Below are positions 8,767-17,490 of a DNA stretch of 64,000 nucleotides, piece by piece. The DNA lies in NCBI RefSeq assembly GCF_950097975.1, contig NZ_CATNHF010000023.1:62001-126000 (forward strand). The letters are read 5' to 3'. A program made the translations under genes and the position numbers. This DNA comes from Microbacterium sp. T2.11-28 (GTDB lineage Bacteria > Actinomycetota > Actinomycetes > Actinomycetales > Microbacteriaceae). Within the stretch, counting starts at the first letter, position 1. The number at the start of each line of letters is the position of its first letter. The notes beneath the pieces are model-generated. The model searched no databases. It worked only from the letters and a program-made list of their open reading frames with translations, and was not told where the DNA came from.

Positions 8767-8853
8767 TTTAGTTGGCGGATGGGCGCGGTGTGCACAGCTG
8801 AAGCCCGTAATTCCGCGCATATCGCGGCTCAGGGCTCGGTCCTGTCGCCACCA

Positions 8854-8882
8854 TTGACAGGTCCGACAAAAACCGGTTTACT
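8854..8882 (+). promoter_or_regulatory. Second promoter with embedded LacI-type operator (binding protein)
   Basis: TTGACA at 8854-8859, a 17-base spacer, TTTACT at 8877-8882, and the palindrome AAACCGGTTT at 8870-8879. The geometry is identical to the promoter at 5627-5655, and the -35 is a consensus match. The binding protein therefore has its own stronger promoter under the same repressor, which fits the need for more binding protein than membrane subunits. The leader to the ATG at 8997 is about 110 bases. Confidence 0.78.
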
Positions 8883-8996
8883 GATCACGCAAGCACCGGA
8901 TCCCGACCGGCCGCGTCTGACGACGACATCGGTCCACTCCGACCAACACAGCCGGAAGTCCGTGGGCGACTTCCCAACGAAAGAGAGATCTGCGCA

Positions 8997-10298
8997 ATGA
9001 AGCGTTACGCAGCTGCAGTCATGTTCGTCGCCGTCGCGCTGCCCCTGGCCGCGTGCGGGGCGACCAGCCCGGGGACCGGTGAGGCGAGCGAGCTCACGTC
9101 GGGTCCGATCAAGATCTGGTATTCCACCAACGAGCAGGAGATCGCCTGGGGCGAGGCCGTCGTCGAGGCCTGGAACGCCGAGCACCCGGACGAGCAGGTG
9201 AGCGCGGAGGCCATCCCCTCGGGCAAGTCGTCCGAGGACGCGATCTCCGCGGCGATCACCGCCGGCAACACCCCCTGCCTGGTGTACAACACCGCACCCG
9301 CAGCGGTGCCCGCGTTCCAGAAGCAGGGCGGCCTGGTCAACATCTCCGAGACGTTCGAGGACGGCGATTCGTTCATCGCCGAGCGCTCGGGAGATGCCGC
9401 GGAGGGCTTCCGCTCGCCGGACGGCGGGCTCTACCAGGTCCCCTGGAAGGCCAACCCGTTCATGCTCTACTACAACAAGACCGCGTTCGCCGAAGCCGGA
9501 CTGGACGCCGAGAACCCGCAGCTGGCCACGTACGACGACGTCCTCGCAGCGGCGAAGGCCATCAAGGAGTCGGGCGCGACGGACTTCGTGCTGTACCCGC
9601 CGGCATCGAGCGACTACACGAACTCGCTGTTCGACTTCTACCCGTTCTTCCTCGCCAACTCCGGCGGGACCCAGCTCGTCGTCGACGACAAGGCGGCGTT
9701 CACCAGCGATGAGGGACTCGAGACGCTCGAGTTCTGGAAGACGCTGTACGCCGAGGGCTACGCCTCGGCGGAGGCCTACAGCGGCGACGCCTGGGCCGGC
9801 CCCTTCGCCGACGGCGTCTCCGCCATGGGCATCGCGGGTCCCTGGGGTGCCGGTGCATTCGACGGCAAGGTCGACTACGGCATCGTCCCGCTGCCCACGG
9901 CGGAGGGAACCGCCGCCGATCAGACCTACACCTTCGGCGACTCCAAGAACGTCGGCCTGTACACCTCGTGCGAGAACAAGCAGACCGCGTGGGACTTCGT
10001 GAAGTTCTCGATGAACGCGGACAACGACATCGCCCTCCTCGAGACGACCGGGCAGTTCCCCATCCGCACGGACATCTCGGAGATCGCCGCGGACTACCTG
10101 GCGTCGAAGCCCGTGCTCGAGACGTTCTCGCTCTCGGTGCCGCTGACGGTCGACGTGCCCAACATCCCGAACACCGTCGAGATCTGGCAGACGTTCCGCG
10201 ATGCCTGGAGTCAGGGCGTGATGTCCGGTGAAGGCGACCTCGCCGAGGTCATGCAGACCGCGGCGGACACGATCGACGGACTGGCCGCGCAGGGCTGA
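8997..10298 (+). CDS. Extracellular solute-binding lipoprotein, carbohydrate ABC importer
   Basis: A 433-residue lipoprotein with a basic N-terminus, hydrophobic core and lipobox LAAC (Cys20), so it is anchored on the outer face of the membrane. The mature protein has the family-1 binding-protein pattern: WYSTNEQEIAWGEAVVEAWN at the start, PWKANPFMLYYNKTAFAEAGL in the middle and GPWGAGAFDGKVDYGIVPLP near the C-terminal lobe. It delivers substrate to the permeases at 5725-7610. It is transcribed from its own LacI-regulated promoter. The GAGAGA ribosome site precedes the ATG at 8997. Confidence 0.93.
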   Translation: MKRYAAAVMFVAVALPLAACGATSPGTGEASELTSGPIKIWYSTNEQEIAWGEAVVEAWNAEHPDEQVSAEAIPSGKSSEDAISAAITAGNTPCLVYNTAPAAVPAFQKQGGLVNISETFEDGDSFIAERSGDAAEGFRSPDGGLYQVPWKANPFMLYYNKTAFAEAGLDAENPQLATYDDVLAAAKAIKESGATDFVLYPPASSDYTNSLFDFYPFFLANSGGTQLVVDDKAAFTSDEGLETLEFWKTLYAEGYASAEAYSGDAWAGPFADGVSAMGIAGPWGAGAFDGKVDYGIVPLPTAEGTAADQTYTFGDSKNVGLYTSCENKQTAWDFVKFSMNADNDIALLETTGQFPIRTDISEIAADYLASKPVLETFSLSVPLTVDVPNIPNTVEIWQTFRDAWSQGVMSGEGDLAEVMQTAADTIDGLAAQG

Positions 10299-10338
10299 CC
10301 CCACCCCAGGGCTGACCCGCCCAGCCCCAGGGCTGACC
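10290..10338 (+). repeat. Three copies of an 11-bp direct repeat across a stop codon
   Basis: CAGGGCTGACC occurs at 10290-10300, 10307-10317 and 10328-10338, with spacings of 17 and 21 bases. The first copy includes the last codons and TGA stop of the binding-protein gene; the others lie downstream in C-rich DNA. The copies could be slippage duplications of the gene end. They are followed directly by the hairpin at 10353-10388. Confidence 0.8.
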
Positions 10339-10352
10339 ACCCCCCCCCGAGG

Positions 10353-10388
10353 TCTCGCCGGCCGGTGCCGAACCGCCGGCCGGCGAGA
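10353..10388 (+). terminator. Strong GC hairpin after the binding-protein gene
   Basis: A perfect 13-bp inverted repeat: 10353-10365 pairs with 10376-10388 (TCTCGCCGGCCGG and its complement), with a 10-base loop. There is no U-tract, which is usual for actinobacterial terminators. It may end or attenuate the binding-protein transcript before the lyase gene, so the lyase could be expressed at a lower level by read-through. Confidence 0.65.
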
Positions 10389-10493
10389 TCCCTCCCGCAT
10401 CCCGATCCCGCCGGGCCCGCCCGTGCGCAGACAACCGCAGAAGATGTTCCGGCGACCCAGATCTGTGGGAGCGCCGTCGGCAAAGGAGCCCTC

Positions 10494-13400
10494 ATGAACC
10501 GCGTCAGATCGTTGCTCGCCCTCGCGCTCGTCCTCGTGCTCAGCGTCGCGGGGATCGTCGCCGGCCCGGCGCCCGCCGCCACCGCCGATGACGACGTGGA
10601 CACTGTGATCGCACGGCTTCAGGGGTACTACCTGAGTCAGGGCGACGAGATCATCATCGCGAACGGCATCTACCTGGCTCGGGCCTCGGAGGCACTCGAG
10701 TACGTGGAGAGTCAGAACGCCGACGGATCCTGGTCGGACGTCGACTACGCCGACCGCACGAGCTCTGCGAACGGGGCCACGTGGTCGGCCTACATCGCGC
10801 TCTACCGGATGCTCGCTCTCGCCCACGCGTACCGCGATCCGGGCGCCGCCGGCTACGACGACCCGACGGTGCTGCTCGCGATCGAACGCGCGCTCCTGCA
10901 CTGGGATCGTGTCAATCCGGGCAACTCGAACTGGTGGGAGACGGAGATCGGCGAGTCGATCGCCATGGGCCGGCTCTCGCTGCTGCTCCGCGACGTCCTC
11001 AGCGAGGAGGCGTTCGCGGTGGCTCTCACCCACAACACGGGAAAGCTCGACCCGGCCGGCGCCAACGGCGCCTGGCGCACGACGAACTACCTGTTCGAGG
11101 CCTTCGCGACCGGGAACACCCAGAACATCGCCGCCGGCTTCGCGACCATGGTCGCCACGATCGCCGTCGATCGCTCCGGCGCCGTCAACGAGGCGGTGCA
11201 GCCGGACGCGAGCTTCTGGGCGCACGGCGCGCAGCTCTACAGCGAGGGATACGGGATGGTCCTGCTGACCTCCGCCGCGCTGTGGGCGGACGTCGCACGC
11301 GGCACCTCCCTCGCCTTCACGCGGGAGCAGCTGGACTCCATCGCCTTCTATGCCATCGACGGCACGCGGTGGATGATCCGCGGCGAGATCGGGATGCTCT
11401 ACCTCAACTACCGAGCGCCCAAGACGATCCAGGGCGTCACGAGTCACGCGTCCGAGTTCATCGAGGCGTACCAGCGGATGGCCCGCACCGATCCTCTCTA
11501 CAGCACGGCGTACCAGGCCGTCCTCGATGGAGTGCTCGGCAAGACCCGGACGAACGGAGCGACCGGTGACAAGTACTTCTGGCGGTCGGAGTTCAGCTCC
11601 CACCTTCGCGACGAGTACGGCATCTTCATCCGGCTGAACTCCTCCCGCACATTCGGCGCCGAGCTCCGCACGGCGTACGACGACGCGATCGGCAACCCCG
11701 TCTACTGGAACGCGATGGGCTCCACCGCCATCCAGGTCGACAACCGCGAGTATCTCGACCTCGGACCGACGTTCGACTGGTACCACTACCCGGGCGTCAC
11801 CGCTCCGTACGTCAAGCGCACCGAGCGCGGCGTGGAGAACCGCGGACGCAACGGCGACGGCGGGAGCTTCACCGGCGGCGTCTCGAACGGCCGCTACGGG
11901 CTGAGCGTGCTCACCCTCGACACCGCCGGCACCACCGGGCAGAAGAGCTATTTCACGTTCGACGACGAGATGGTGGCGCTCGGAACGGACATCCGCTCCA
12001 CGTCCGCCTCCCCGGTGCACACCACCATCAACCAGGCGGTGGCGGAGGCGAACGCCGCGGTCGGGGGTGCGACGGTCGCCGCCGGCACCGATGCGCAGAG
12101 CGCGGGGGATGCCCGCTGGGCGTACAACGACGAGATCGGCTACGTCTTCGCCGCGGGCCAGGACGTGAAGGTCTCGAACAAGGCCCAGAGCGGCTCATGG
12201 CCCGGCGCGGAGCCCGTCACGCGCGACGCGTTCAGCCTCTTCATCGACCATGGCACGACGCCGAGCGACGGGTCCTACGACTACACCGTGCTCCCTGCTG
12301 CCGAGCCGGCGGACGTCGAGGCCTATGCCGCCGATCCCGACGTCGTCACCCTGCGGAACGACACCGCAGTGCAGGCCGTCCGCCACGCCGGGCTCGACGT
12401 CACGATGGCGACCTTCGCGGCCGCGGGATCGCTCGACCTCGGCGGTGGCCGCTCCCTCACGGTCGATCAGCCGAGCCTGGTCCTCCTCGACGAGAGCGGC
12501 GAGCAGCCGATGGTGAGCGTCGCCAACCCCGACCGACCGGGCCTGACGGTGCGCGTCTCGCTGGCCGACGGCGACCGCTCCGCCTCCGGCGTGTTCGCCC
12601 TCGGCGCGGGCGCGAACCTGGGCAAGACCGTGACCGCGGCTCTGGTCGCCGGGGAGCTGCCCGACGATTCGGCGTACTCCGCCAGCAGCAGTGCGCCAGG
12701 AGCCGACGTGGCCGCCCTCGGCGACGGCGACCGCGACACGCTCTGGACGTCCGACAGCCACCCCGTCGCGTGGGTGGACACCCGCCTCGCGCGCGGGTCA
12801 TGGGCGACCGGCGTCACGATCGACTGGGCGGACGAGTTCGCCACGGACTTCGTCGTGCAGACGTCGCGCGACGGCGTCGACTGGATCGACCACGCGCACA
12901 TCGTGGACGGCTCGGGTGGCGTGACGGAGGTGCCGATCACCCCGACCGCTGCCGGCCATGTCCGACTCGTCATGCGGGACGGCGGCGGCGATCGCTACGG
13001 CATCCGCGAGCTGACGGTGACCTCAGGGGTGAACCTCGCGGCCGACGCCGCGACGCGCGCATCGGGCTACGCCGGCTACAACCTCGTCTACTTGATGACG
13101 GACGGCGACCCGAACACGCGTTGGCGGGGCAACAACGCGAACAGCGCGTGGGCGCAGGTCGACCTCGGCAGCTCCCGCCCCCTCGGAGCCGTGCGGTTGC
13201 GCTGGGAGGCGGCCTACGCGAAGACCTACAAGATCCAGCTGTCCGACGACGGTGCGTCATGGCGGGACGCCTACACGACGCCGACGGGCGGCAGCGACGG
13301 CGACATCGACGTGATCACGATCGAAGGGCAGAGCGCCCGCTTCGTCCGTATGCAGACGCTCACCCGTGCACTGGACTACGGCCCGTCGCTCTGGGAGTTC

Positions 13401-15842
13401 GAGGTGTTCTCCGACCGCACGGTCGTCGACGCTCCCAAGGTCCCCACCAACAAGGGCAACCTGGCTCTGAACCGCCCGACGACCGCCGACAGCGTGTACA
13501 ACAACAACGCGACGATCGTGGCCTCGAAGGCGACCGACGGCGCGGGATCGACCAAGTGGTCGTCCGCACGCGCGGCCACCGAGCACTGGCTCCAGGTCGA
13601 CCTCGGGGCGACGCTCTCGGTGTCACGGGCGATCGTGAAGTGGGAATCGGGGACATCGAACAACTACCGCATCGAGGGCTCCGCCGACGGGACCACGTGG
13701 ACGACGCTCACCAGCGTCACGTCGGCACAGCCTTCTCTGCAGCACACTCTGGACTTCTCGACGGCCCACGTGCGCTACGTCAAGCTCACCGGTCTGCCCG
13801 CCACGCAGTACGGGCTGAACATCTGGGAGTTCGAGCTCTACGGCGGCTCCGCGTTGGAGTGCGTCTCTGCGCTCACCGCGGACGCCGACGGGTCGGCGAC
13901 GGTCTCGGCGACGATCCAGCCCGCGGAGGACGGCGACGTGATCCGCGCCGTCTCGCTCGACGACAGCGTCGCACGCGTCGTGGGCGACGGTCGCGCGGCC
14001 GGCTCCGGACGGACCGACTTCGAGATCGCGACCGGCGCCCCCGGTGCGACGGACATCCTCCTCACCCATGCGGCGGGGAACGAGACCGCGTGGTGCCACG
14101 TCATCGTGACCGCCGACCTGGATGGGCTCACGTCACAGCTCGACCGGTCGGCCGCGCTGGAGAGCGCCACGTACACGGCCGACAGCTGGAAGCCGGTGAT
14201 CCCGGCACGGGATCGGGCGCGGGCGATCCGCGGTGAAGTCGGCGCCACGCAGGCCGAGGTCGACGCGGCGACCGCCGCGCTGCGCTCGGCGATCGATGAG
14301 CTGGAGGTCAGCGCCGTCGACCCCGTGCCTACGGTCACGGTCTCGCGGACCGAGGGGCTGGATCCCGACGGGGAGACCATCGTCGTGACGGGCTCCGGAT
14401 TCACCGCGCGGGGGACGGACACGGCCGCGACCGAGGGGCCGCTGGCGGGATCGTTCGGAGGCGTCGCCGTCGTCTTCGGCAGGTTCTCGGACGACTGGCG
14501 GCCGAGCCAGGGCGGCTCGGGGCGCCACGTCATCGATGAGAAGTGGGCCGTTCACGCGGAGGACCTTGCGGCGATCGGAGGCGAGGAGGCCGGTGGCGTC
14601 GTCGTCGACGAGAACGGCGGTTTCCGCGTGGAGCTCGCTGTGGCCTCGGGCCGGTTCGAGGAGGACGGGGAGTACGGCGTCTACACCTTCGCCGGCGGCG
14701 GAGCGGTCTTCGCCCCGTTCGAGACCGCGACGCCCGTGACCCTCGCCGAAGAAGCGGCGGCCATCACCGCGCAGCCGGCCGACGTCACCGCAACCGTCAC
14801 GGCCGCGGCGCCGACGTCCACCGTCACCTTCACGGTCGGTGCGACCGGCGCGCCGACGCCGACGATCACCTGGCAGGAGCGCCGTCCGGGCTCGGACACG
14901 TGGGCGGACATCGCCGGTGAGACCGGTGCCACCGTGACGCGCACGGTGCGGGCGGCGGATGACGGCGGCGCCGTCCGAGCCGTCGTGTCGAACGGACTCG
15001 CGACGGTGACGTCCGACGTCGCGTCGATCACCGTGCAGACGGCGCCCGCGGAGCTGATGTCCTCGGTGCCCACGATCTCGGGCACGGCGAAGGTCGGTGT
15101 GAAGCTCACGGCCTCCGCGGGCTCGTGGACCCCGGGCGCCGACCTGAGCTACCAGTGGCTGCGCAGCGGCACGGCGATCTCGGGCGCGACCTCCTCGTCG
15201 TACACCCCGGTCGCCGCCGACTACGGCAAGAGCCTGTCGGTGCGGGTGACCGGAACGCTCGCCGGGTACACGACGGTCTCGAGGACGTCGGCGGCGAAGA
15301 CGGTGGCCGCGGGCACATTGACCTCCGCTGTGCCGACGATCTCGGGCGCCGCGAGGGTCGGCGTGAAGCTGACGGCCAAGCCGGGCACGTGGACGGCGGG
15401 CACCTCGCTCACCTACCAGTGGCTCGTGGGCGGCAAGGCGGTGAAGGGGGCGACGTCCTCGACGTACACGCCGAAGGCCGCCGACCTCGGCAGATCGGTC
15501 CAGGTAGCGGTCACCGGCTCGAAGGCGGGCTACACCTCGGTGGTGAAGACGTCGGCGGCGAAGAAGGTCGCGGCGGGCAAGCTGACGTCGTCGAAGCCGC
15601 GGATCACCGGCACGCCGGCGGTCGGCAAGAAGTTGACCGCGGTCACGGGCACGTGGACGGCAGGCACGAAGGTGACCTACCGGTGGTACGTGTCGGGCAA
15701 GGCCGTGAAGGGCGCGACGTCGTCGACCTACACGGTGCGCTCGGCCGACCGCGGCAAGTCGGTCGTGGTGAAGACGACAGGTGTCAAGGCGGGGTACGCG
15801 AGCGTCACCACGTCGTCGACGCCCAAGAAGATCGCCCGGTGA
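10494..15842 (+). CDS. Secreted multidomain polysaccharide lyase, PL8-like (xanthan/hyaluronate/chondroitin lyase family)
   Basis: A 1782-residue secreted protein. The signal peptide ends near residue 30 (AATADD). A PL8-like (alpha/alpha) barrel plus beta-sandwich spans residues ~40-690. Asn191, His244 and Tyr253 have the family spacing (His to Tyr +9), NWWETEIG is present, and SFTGGVSNGRYG with FTFDDEMVALGTDI matches the sandwich. The usual RGRxISR arginines are absent (RGEIGML at 296-302). Then come three F5/8-type carbohydrate-binding domains (~725-843, 844-982, 988-1119), a Big-like segment, a FIVAR-like helical segment (~1206-1275), a beta domain, an Ig-like domain (~1423-1519) and three 88-residue repeats. 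No LPXTG motif is seen. The ATG at 10494 has AAAGGAG upstream. It would depolymerise an acidic polysaccharide outside the cell, feeding the adjacent importer and GH130. Confidence 0.85.
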   Translation: MNRVRSLLALALVLVLSVAGIVAGPAPAATADDDVDTVIARLQGYYLSQGDEIIIANGIYLARASEALEYVESQNADGSWSDVDYADRTSSANGATWSAYIALYRMLALAHAYRDPGAAGYDDPTVLLAIERALLHWDRVNPGNSNWWETEIGESIAMGRLSLLLRDVLSEEAFAVALTHNTGKLDPAGANGAWRTTNYLFEAFATGNTQNIAAGFATMVATIAVDRSGAVNEAVQPDASFWAHGAQLYSEGYGMVLLTSAALWADVARGTSLAFTREQLDSIAFYAIDGTRWMIRGEIGMLYLNYRAPKTIQGVTSHASEFIEAYQRMARTDPLYSTAYQAVLDGVLGKTRTNGATGDKYFWRSEFSSHLRDEYGIFIRLNSSRTFGAELRTAYDDAIGNPVYWNAMGSTAIQVDNREYLDLGPTFDWYHYPGVTAPYVKRTERGVENRGRNGDGGSFTGGVSNGRYGLSVLTLDTAGTTGQKSYFTFDDEMVALGTDIRSTSASPVHTTINQAVAEANAAVGGATVAAGTDAQSAGDARWAYNDEIGYVFAAGQDVKVSNKAQSGSWPGAEPVTRDAFSLFIDHGTTPSDGSYDYTVLPAAEPADVEAYAADPDVVTLRNDTAVQAVRHAGLDVTMATFAAAGSLDLGGGRSLTVDQPSLVLLDESGEQPMVSVANPDRPGLTVRVSLADGDRSASGVFALGAGANLGKTVTAALVAGELPDDSAYSASSSAPGADVAALGDGDRDTLWTSDSHPVAWVDTRLARGSWATGVTIDWADEFATDFVVQTSRDGVDWIDHAHIVDGSGGVTEVPITPTAAGHVRLVMRDGGGDRYGIRELTVTSGVNLAADAATRASGYAGYNLVYLMTDGDPNTRWRGNNANSAWAQVDLGSSRPLGAVRLRWEAAYAKTYKIQLSDDGASWRDAYTTPTGGSDGDIDVITIEGQSARFVRMQTLTRALDYGPSLWEFEVFSDRTVVDAPKVPTNKGNLALNRPTTADSVYNNNATIVASKATDGAGSTKWSSARAATEHWLQVDLGATLSVSRAIVKWESGTSNNYRIEGSADGTTWTTLTSVTSAQPSLQHTLDFSTAHVRYVKLTGLPATQYGLNIWEFELYGGSALECVSALTADADGSATVSATIQPAEDGDVIRAVSLDDSVARVVGDGRAAGSGRTDFEIATGAPGATDILLTHAAGNETAWCHVIVTADLDGLTSQLDRSAALESATYTADSWKPVIPARDRARAIRGEVGATQAEVDAATAALRSAIDELEVSAVDPVPTVTVSRTEGLDPDGETIVVTGSGFTARGTDTAATEGPLAGSFGGVAVVFGRFSDDWRPSQGGSGRHVIDEKWAVHAEDLAAIGGEEAGGVVVDENGGFRVELAVASGRFEEDGEYGVYTFAGGGAVFAPFETATPVTLAEEAAAITAQPADVTATVTAAAPTSTVTFTVGATGAPTPTITWQERRPGSDTWADIAGETGATVTRTVRAADDGGAVRAVVSNGLATVTSDVASITVQTAPAELMSSVPTISGTAKVGVKLTASAGSWTPGADLSYQWLRSGTAISGATSSSYTPVAADYGKSLSVRVTGTLAGYTTVSRTSAAKTVAAGTLTSAVPTISGAARVGVKLTAKPGTWTAGTSLTYQWLVGGKAVKGATSSTYTPKAADLGRSVQVAVTGSKAGYTSVVKTSAAKKVAAGKLTSSKPRITGTPAVGKKLTAVTGTWTAGTKVTYRWYVSGKAVKGATSSTYTVRSADRGKSVVVKTTGVKAGYASVTTSSTPKKIAR
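15063..15839 (+). repeat. Three tandem 264-bp (88-residue) repeats at the C-terminus of the lyase
   Basis: Units start at 15063, 15327 and 15591, with an exact 264-base period; the last is cut at the stop. Each unit contains P-I-(S/T)-G, VG-KLTA, G-W-G, Y-W, GATSSTYT, AGYTSV and a terminal AAG(T/K)L linker. They resemble bacterial beta-sandwich cell-wall or surface repeats found at the end of secreted actinobacterial enzymes. Units 2 and 3 are richer in Lys and Arg, giving a basic tail that could hold the enzyme to the anionic wall; this is inference. Confidence 0.9.
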
Positions 15843-15855
15843 GGTCATCGCGGGA

Positions 15856-15883
15856 GTGGCGCGGACAGAGGGTTCCCCGCCAC
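15856..15883 (+). terminator. Weak hairpin downstream of the lyase gene
   Basis: GTGGCG at 15856-15861 can pair with CGCCAC at 15878-15883 across a 16-base loop, 13 bases after the lyase stop codon. No U-tract follows. This is the only candidate terminator I see for the lyase message. Confidence 0.3.
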
Positions 15884-15922
15884 CCCCGCGGTGCCTCTGA
15901 TCATCGAGGGAAAGAGGATCGC

Positions 15923-16063
15923 ATGTTCACCGTTACCCATTCCGCCACTCGCCTCATCGGGATCGCGGCGCTGCTGCGCGCGCTGCCCTGGGCTGCCCTG
16001 GGCAGGCGGGGGAGTCCGTCTCACACAGCCGGATCACGGGGATTCCGCGGCGGGGCCTCCTAG
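15923..16063 (+). CDS. Doubtful 46-codon open frame between the lyase and the histidine kinase
   Basis: An ATG at 15923 preceded by an AAAGAGG-like ribosome site opens a 46-codon frame with a hydrophobic stretch (RLIGIAALLRALPWAAL). The tail is Gly/Arg/Ser-rich and no family is recognised. It could be a remnant, a small membrane peptide or chance. The surrounding 15843-16098 holds nothing else beyond the weak hairpin. Confidence 0.2.
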   Translation: MFTVTHSATRLIGIAALLRALPWAALGRRGSPSHTAGSRGFRGGAS

Positions 16064-16098
16064 CGAGAACCCCGGCAAAACGGTGATGCAGGATGCGA

Positions 16099-17490
16099 TC
16101 ACGGAGCCGGAGTCCTCAGCGCGGGAAGGATGACCACGAACACCGTGCCACGCTCGCCGCTGCTGGAGACGGTGATCGTACCGCCGTGGGCTTCGACCAG
16201 CGACTGCGCGATCGCCAGCCCCAGCCCGAAGCCGGCGGTGGCGGTGGTGCGGCTGCTGTCTGCTCGCCAGAACCGTTCGAACAGGTGCGGCAGGTGCTCG
16301 GCGGGAATGCCGGGGCCCGTGTCGGCGACCTGGATCCGGTGTCTTCCCCCGTGCGAGGAGCGGGCGACGGTGATGGCGGCATCGGCCGGAGTGTGGGAGA
16401 CCGCGTTTCCCACGAGATTTCGGAGGACCTGGGCCAGGCGCGCCTGATCTCCCAGCACCAGCGCGGGCTCGGCCCCGTCGGGAGCCAGGCGGATGTCGCG
16501 CGTCGGATGCGCGATGCGCATGTCGGTGACGACTTCGCGGGTGAGGGGGCCCAGGTCGACGGGCGACTGATCCAGAGGACGCCCGGCATCCGTGCGGGCG
16601 AGGGTGGCGAGCTCCTCGATCAGCTGCCGCATGCGGTGCAGCTGCGTCGCCACGCGGCCCATCGCATCGTTGAGCGAGTCGCGGGTGGTCACCCCGCCCT
16701 GAAGGAAGAGATCCACCCAGCCGGTGGCTGTCGTGAGCGGGGAGCGCAACTCGTGAGAGGCATCGGCCACGAAGGAGCGCACGCGGTTCTGGGCGTCCTC
16801 CTGTGCATCGAAGGCCGCGTTGACGGTGGTGGCGAGGCGGGCGATGGAGGGGTCGTCTCGCTCGCCCACCGGCAGCCGCGTCGTCTGATCGCCGCCGGCC
16901 AGCGCCGCGGCACGGTCGGCCATCGTCGACAGCGGGCGGAGCCCGCGCGTGACGATCACCACGGCCACGAGGATGAGGATGACGAGAGCGGCTCCGACGC
17001 TGATCACCGCAGCCGTGGTGATCGAGGTGATGATGCCCTCACGGGCGGTGGTATCGATGGCGAGGACCAGATGTCGCACCGGCGTGGGATCCTCCGAAGC
17101 CGACTCGAACAGCAGCGACCCCGCGTCGAGGCTGACGGCCACCGCACGATAATCGGCGACGGCGACGGGGTCGCGGGACGTGACGGCCGCGAGCATCTCG
17201 GCATCGACGTCCGTGAGCTGTGCGGTGTGCACGAGTTCGCCGCCGTCGAGCGCCATGACACCGGTGAGGTCCGAGCTGAGGATCGCGGAGAGATCGGGTG
17301 ACAGGGTCGCCGTGTCGGAAGCGGTGAGCAGCGCCGTCGCGCGCGAGGCGGTTTCGGTGAGGCGCGCGTCGATGCGTTGGGAGATGAAGTGCGACGTGAG
17401 GGCCACCGTGAGAACGGCGCCGAGCGTCATGACAATCGCCGCCGAGGCCGCGAGCGACACGATGAGGCGGGCGCGGATCGAGCCGGTCAC
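16099..17490 (-). CDS. Sensor histidine kinase
   Basis: A 463-residue membrane kinase. Transmembrane helices lie at ~8-31 and ~158-180, with an extracytoplasmic sensor of about 125 residues between them. A HAMP linker follows (~181-235), then the HisKA domain with phospho-acceptor His246 in DASHELRSP. The ATPase domain has the N box NLVGNAVSHTP, the G1 box DTGPGIP and the G2 box GFGLGLAI. The start overlaps the end of the response regulator gene (ATGA), so the two are coupled. The ligand is unknown; location after MMPL and YhgE genes suggests it watches the envelope or a membrane-active compound. Confidence 0.96.
   Translation of the reverse strand: MTGSIRARLIVSLAASAAIVMTLGAVLTVALTSHFISQRIDARLTETASRATALLTASDTATLSPDLSAILSSDLTGVMALDGGELVHTAQLTDVDAEMLAAVTSRDPVAVADYRAVAVSLDAGSLLFESASEDPTPVRHLVLAIDTTAREGIITSITTAAVISVGAALVILILVAVVIVTRGLRPLSTMADRAAALAGGDQTTRLPVGERDDPSIARLATTVNAAFDAQEDAQNRVRSFVADASHELRSPLTTATGWVDLFLQGGVTTRDSLNDAMGRVATQLHRMRQLIEELATLARTDAGRPLDQSPVDLGPLTREVVTDMRIAHPTRDIRLAPDGAEPALVLGDQARLAQVLRNLVGNAVSHTPADAAITVARSSHGGRHRIQVADTGPGIPAEHLPHLFERFWRADSSRTTATAGFGLGLAIAQSLVEAHGGTITVSSSGERGTVFVVILPALRTPAP

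Noticed and set aside
10290-10338. A CRISPR-like array
   Set aside because: Units are 11 bases with irregular 6-10-base spacers and overlap a stop codon; no cas genes.
8829-12020. A 1063-codon open frame on the minus strand
   Set aside because: It is antisense to the binding protein and the lyase, both with clear domains; long antisense frames are common in GC-rich DNA, and the translation is Arg/Gly/Val-rich with no motif.
15500-15842. A cell-wall sorting signal at the lyase C-terminus
   Set aside because: No LPXTG-like motif or C-terminal hydrophobic helix is present.
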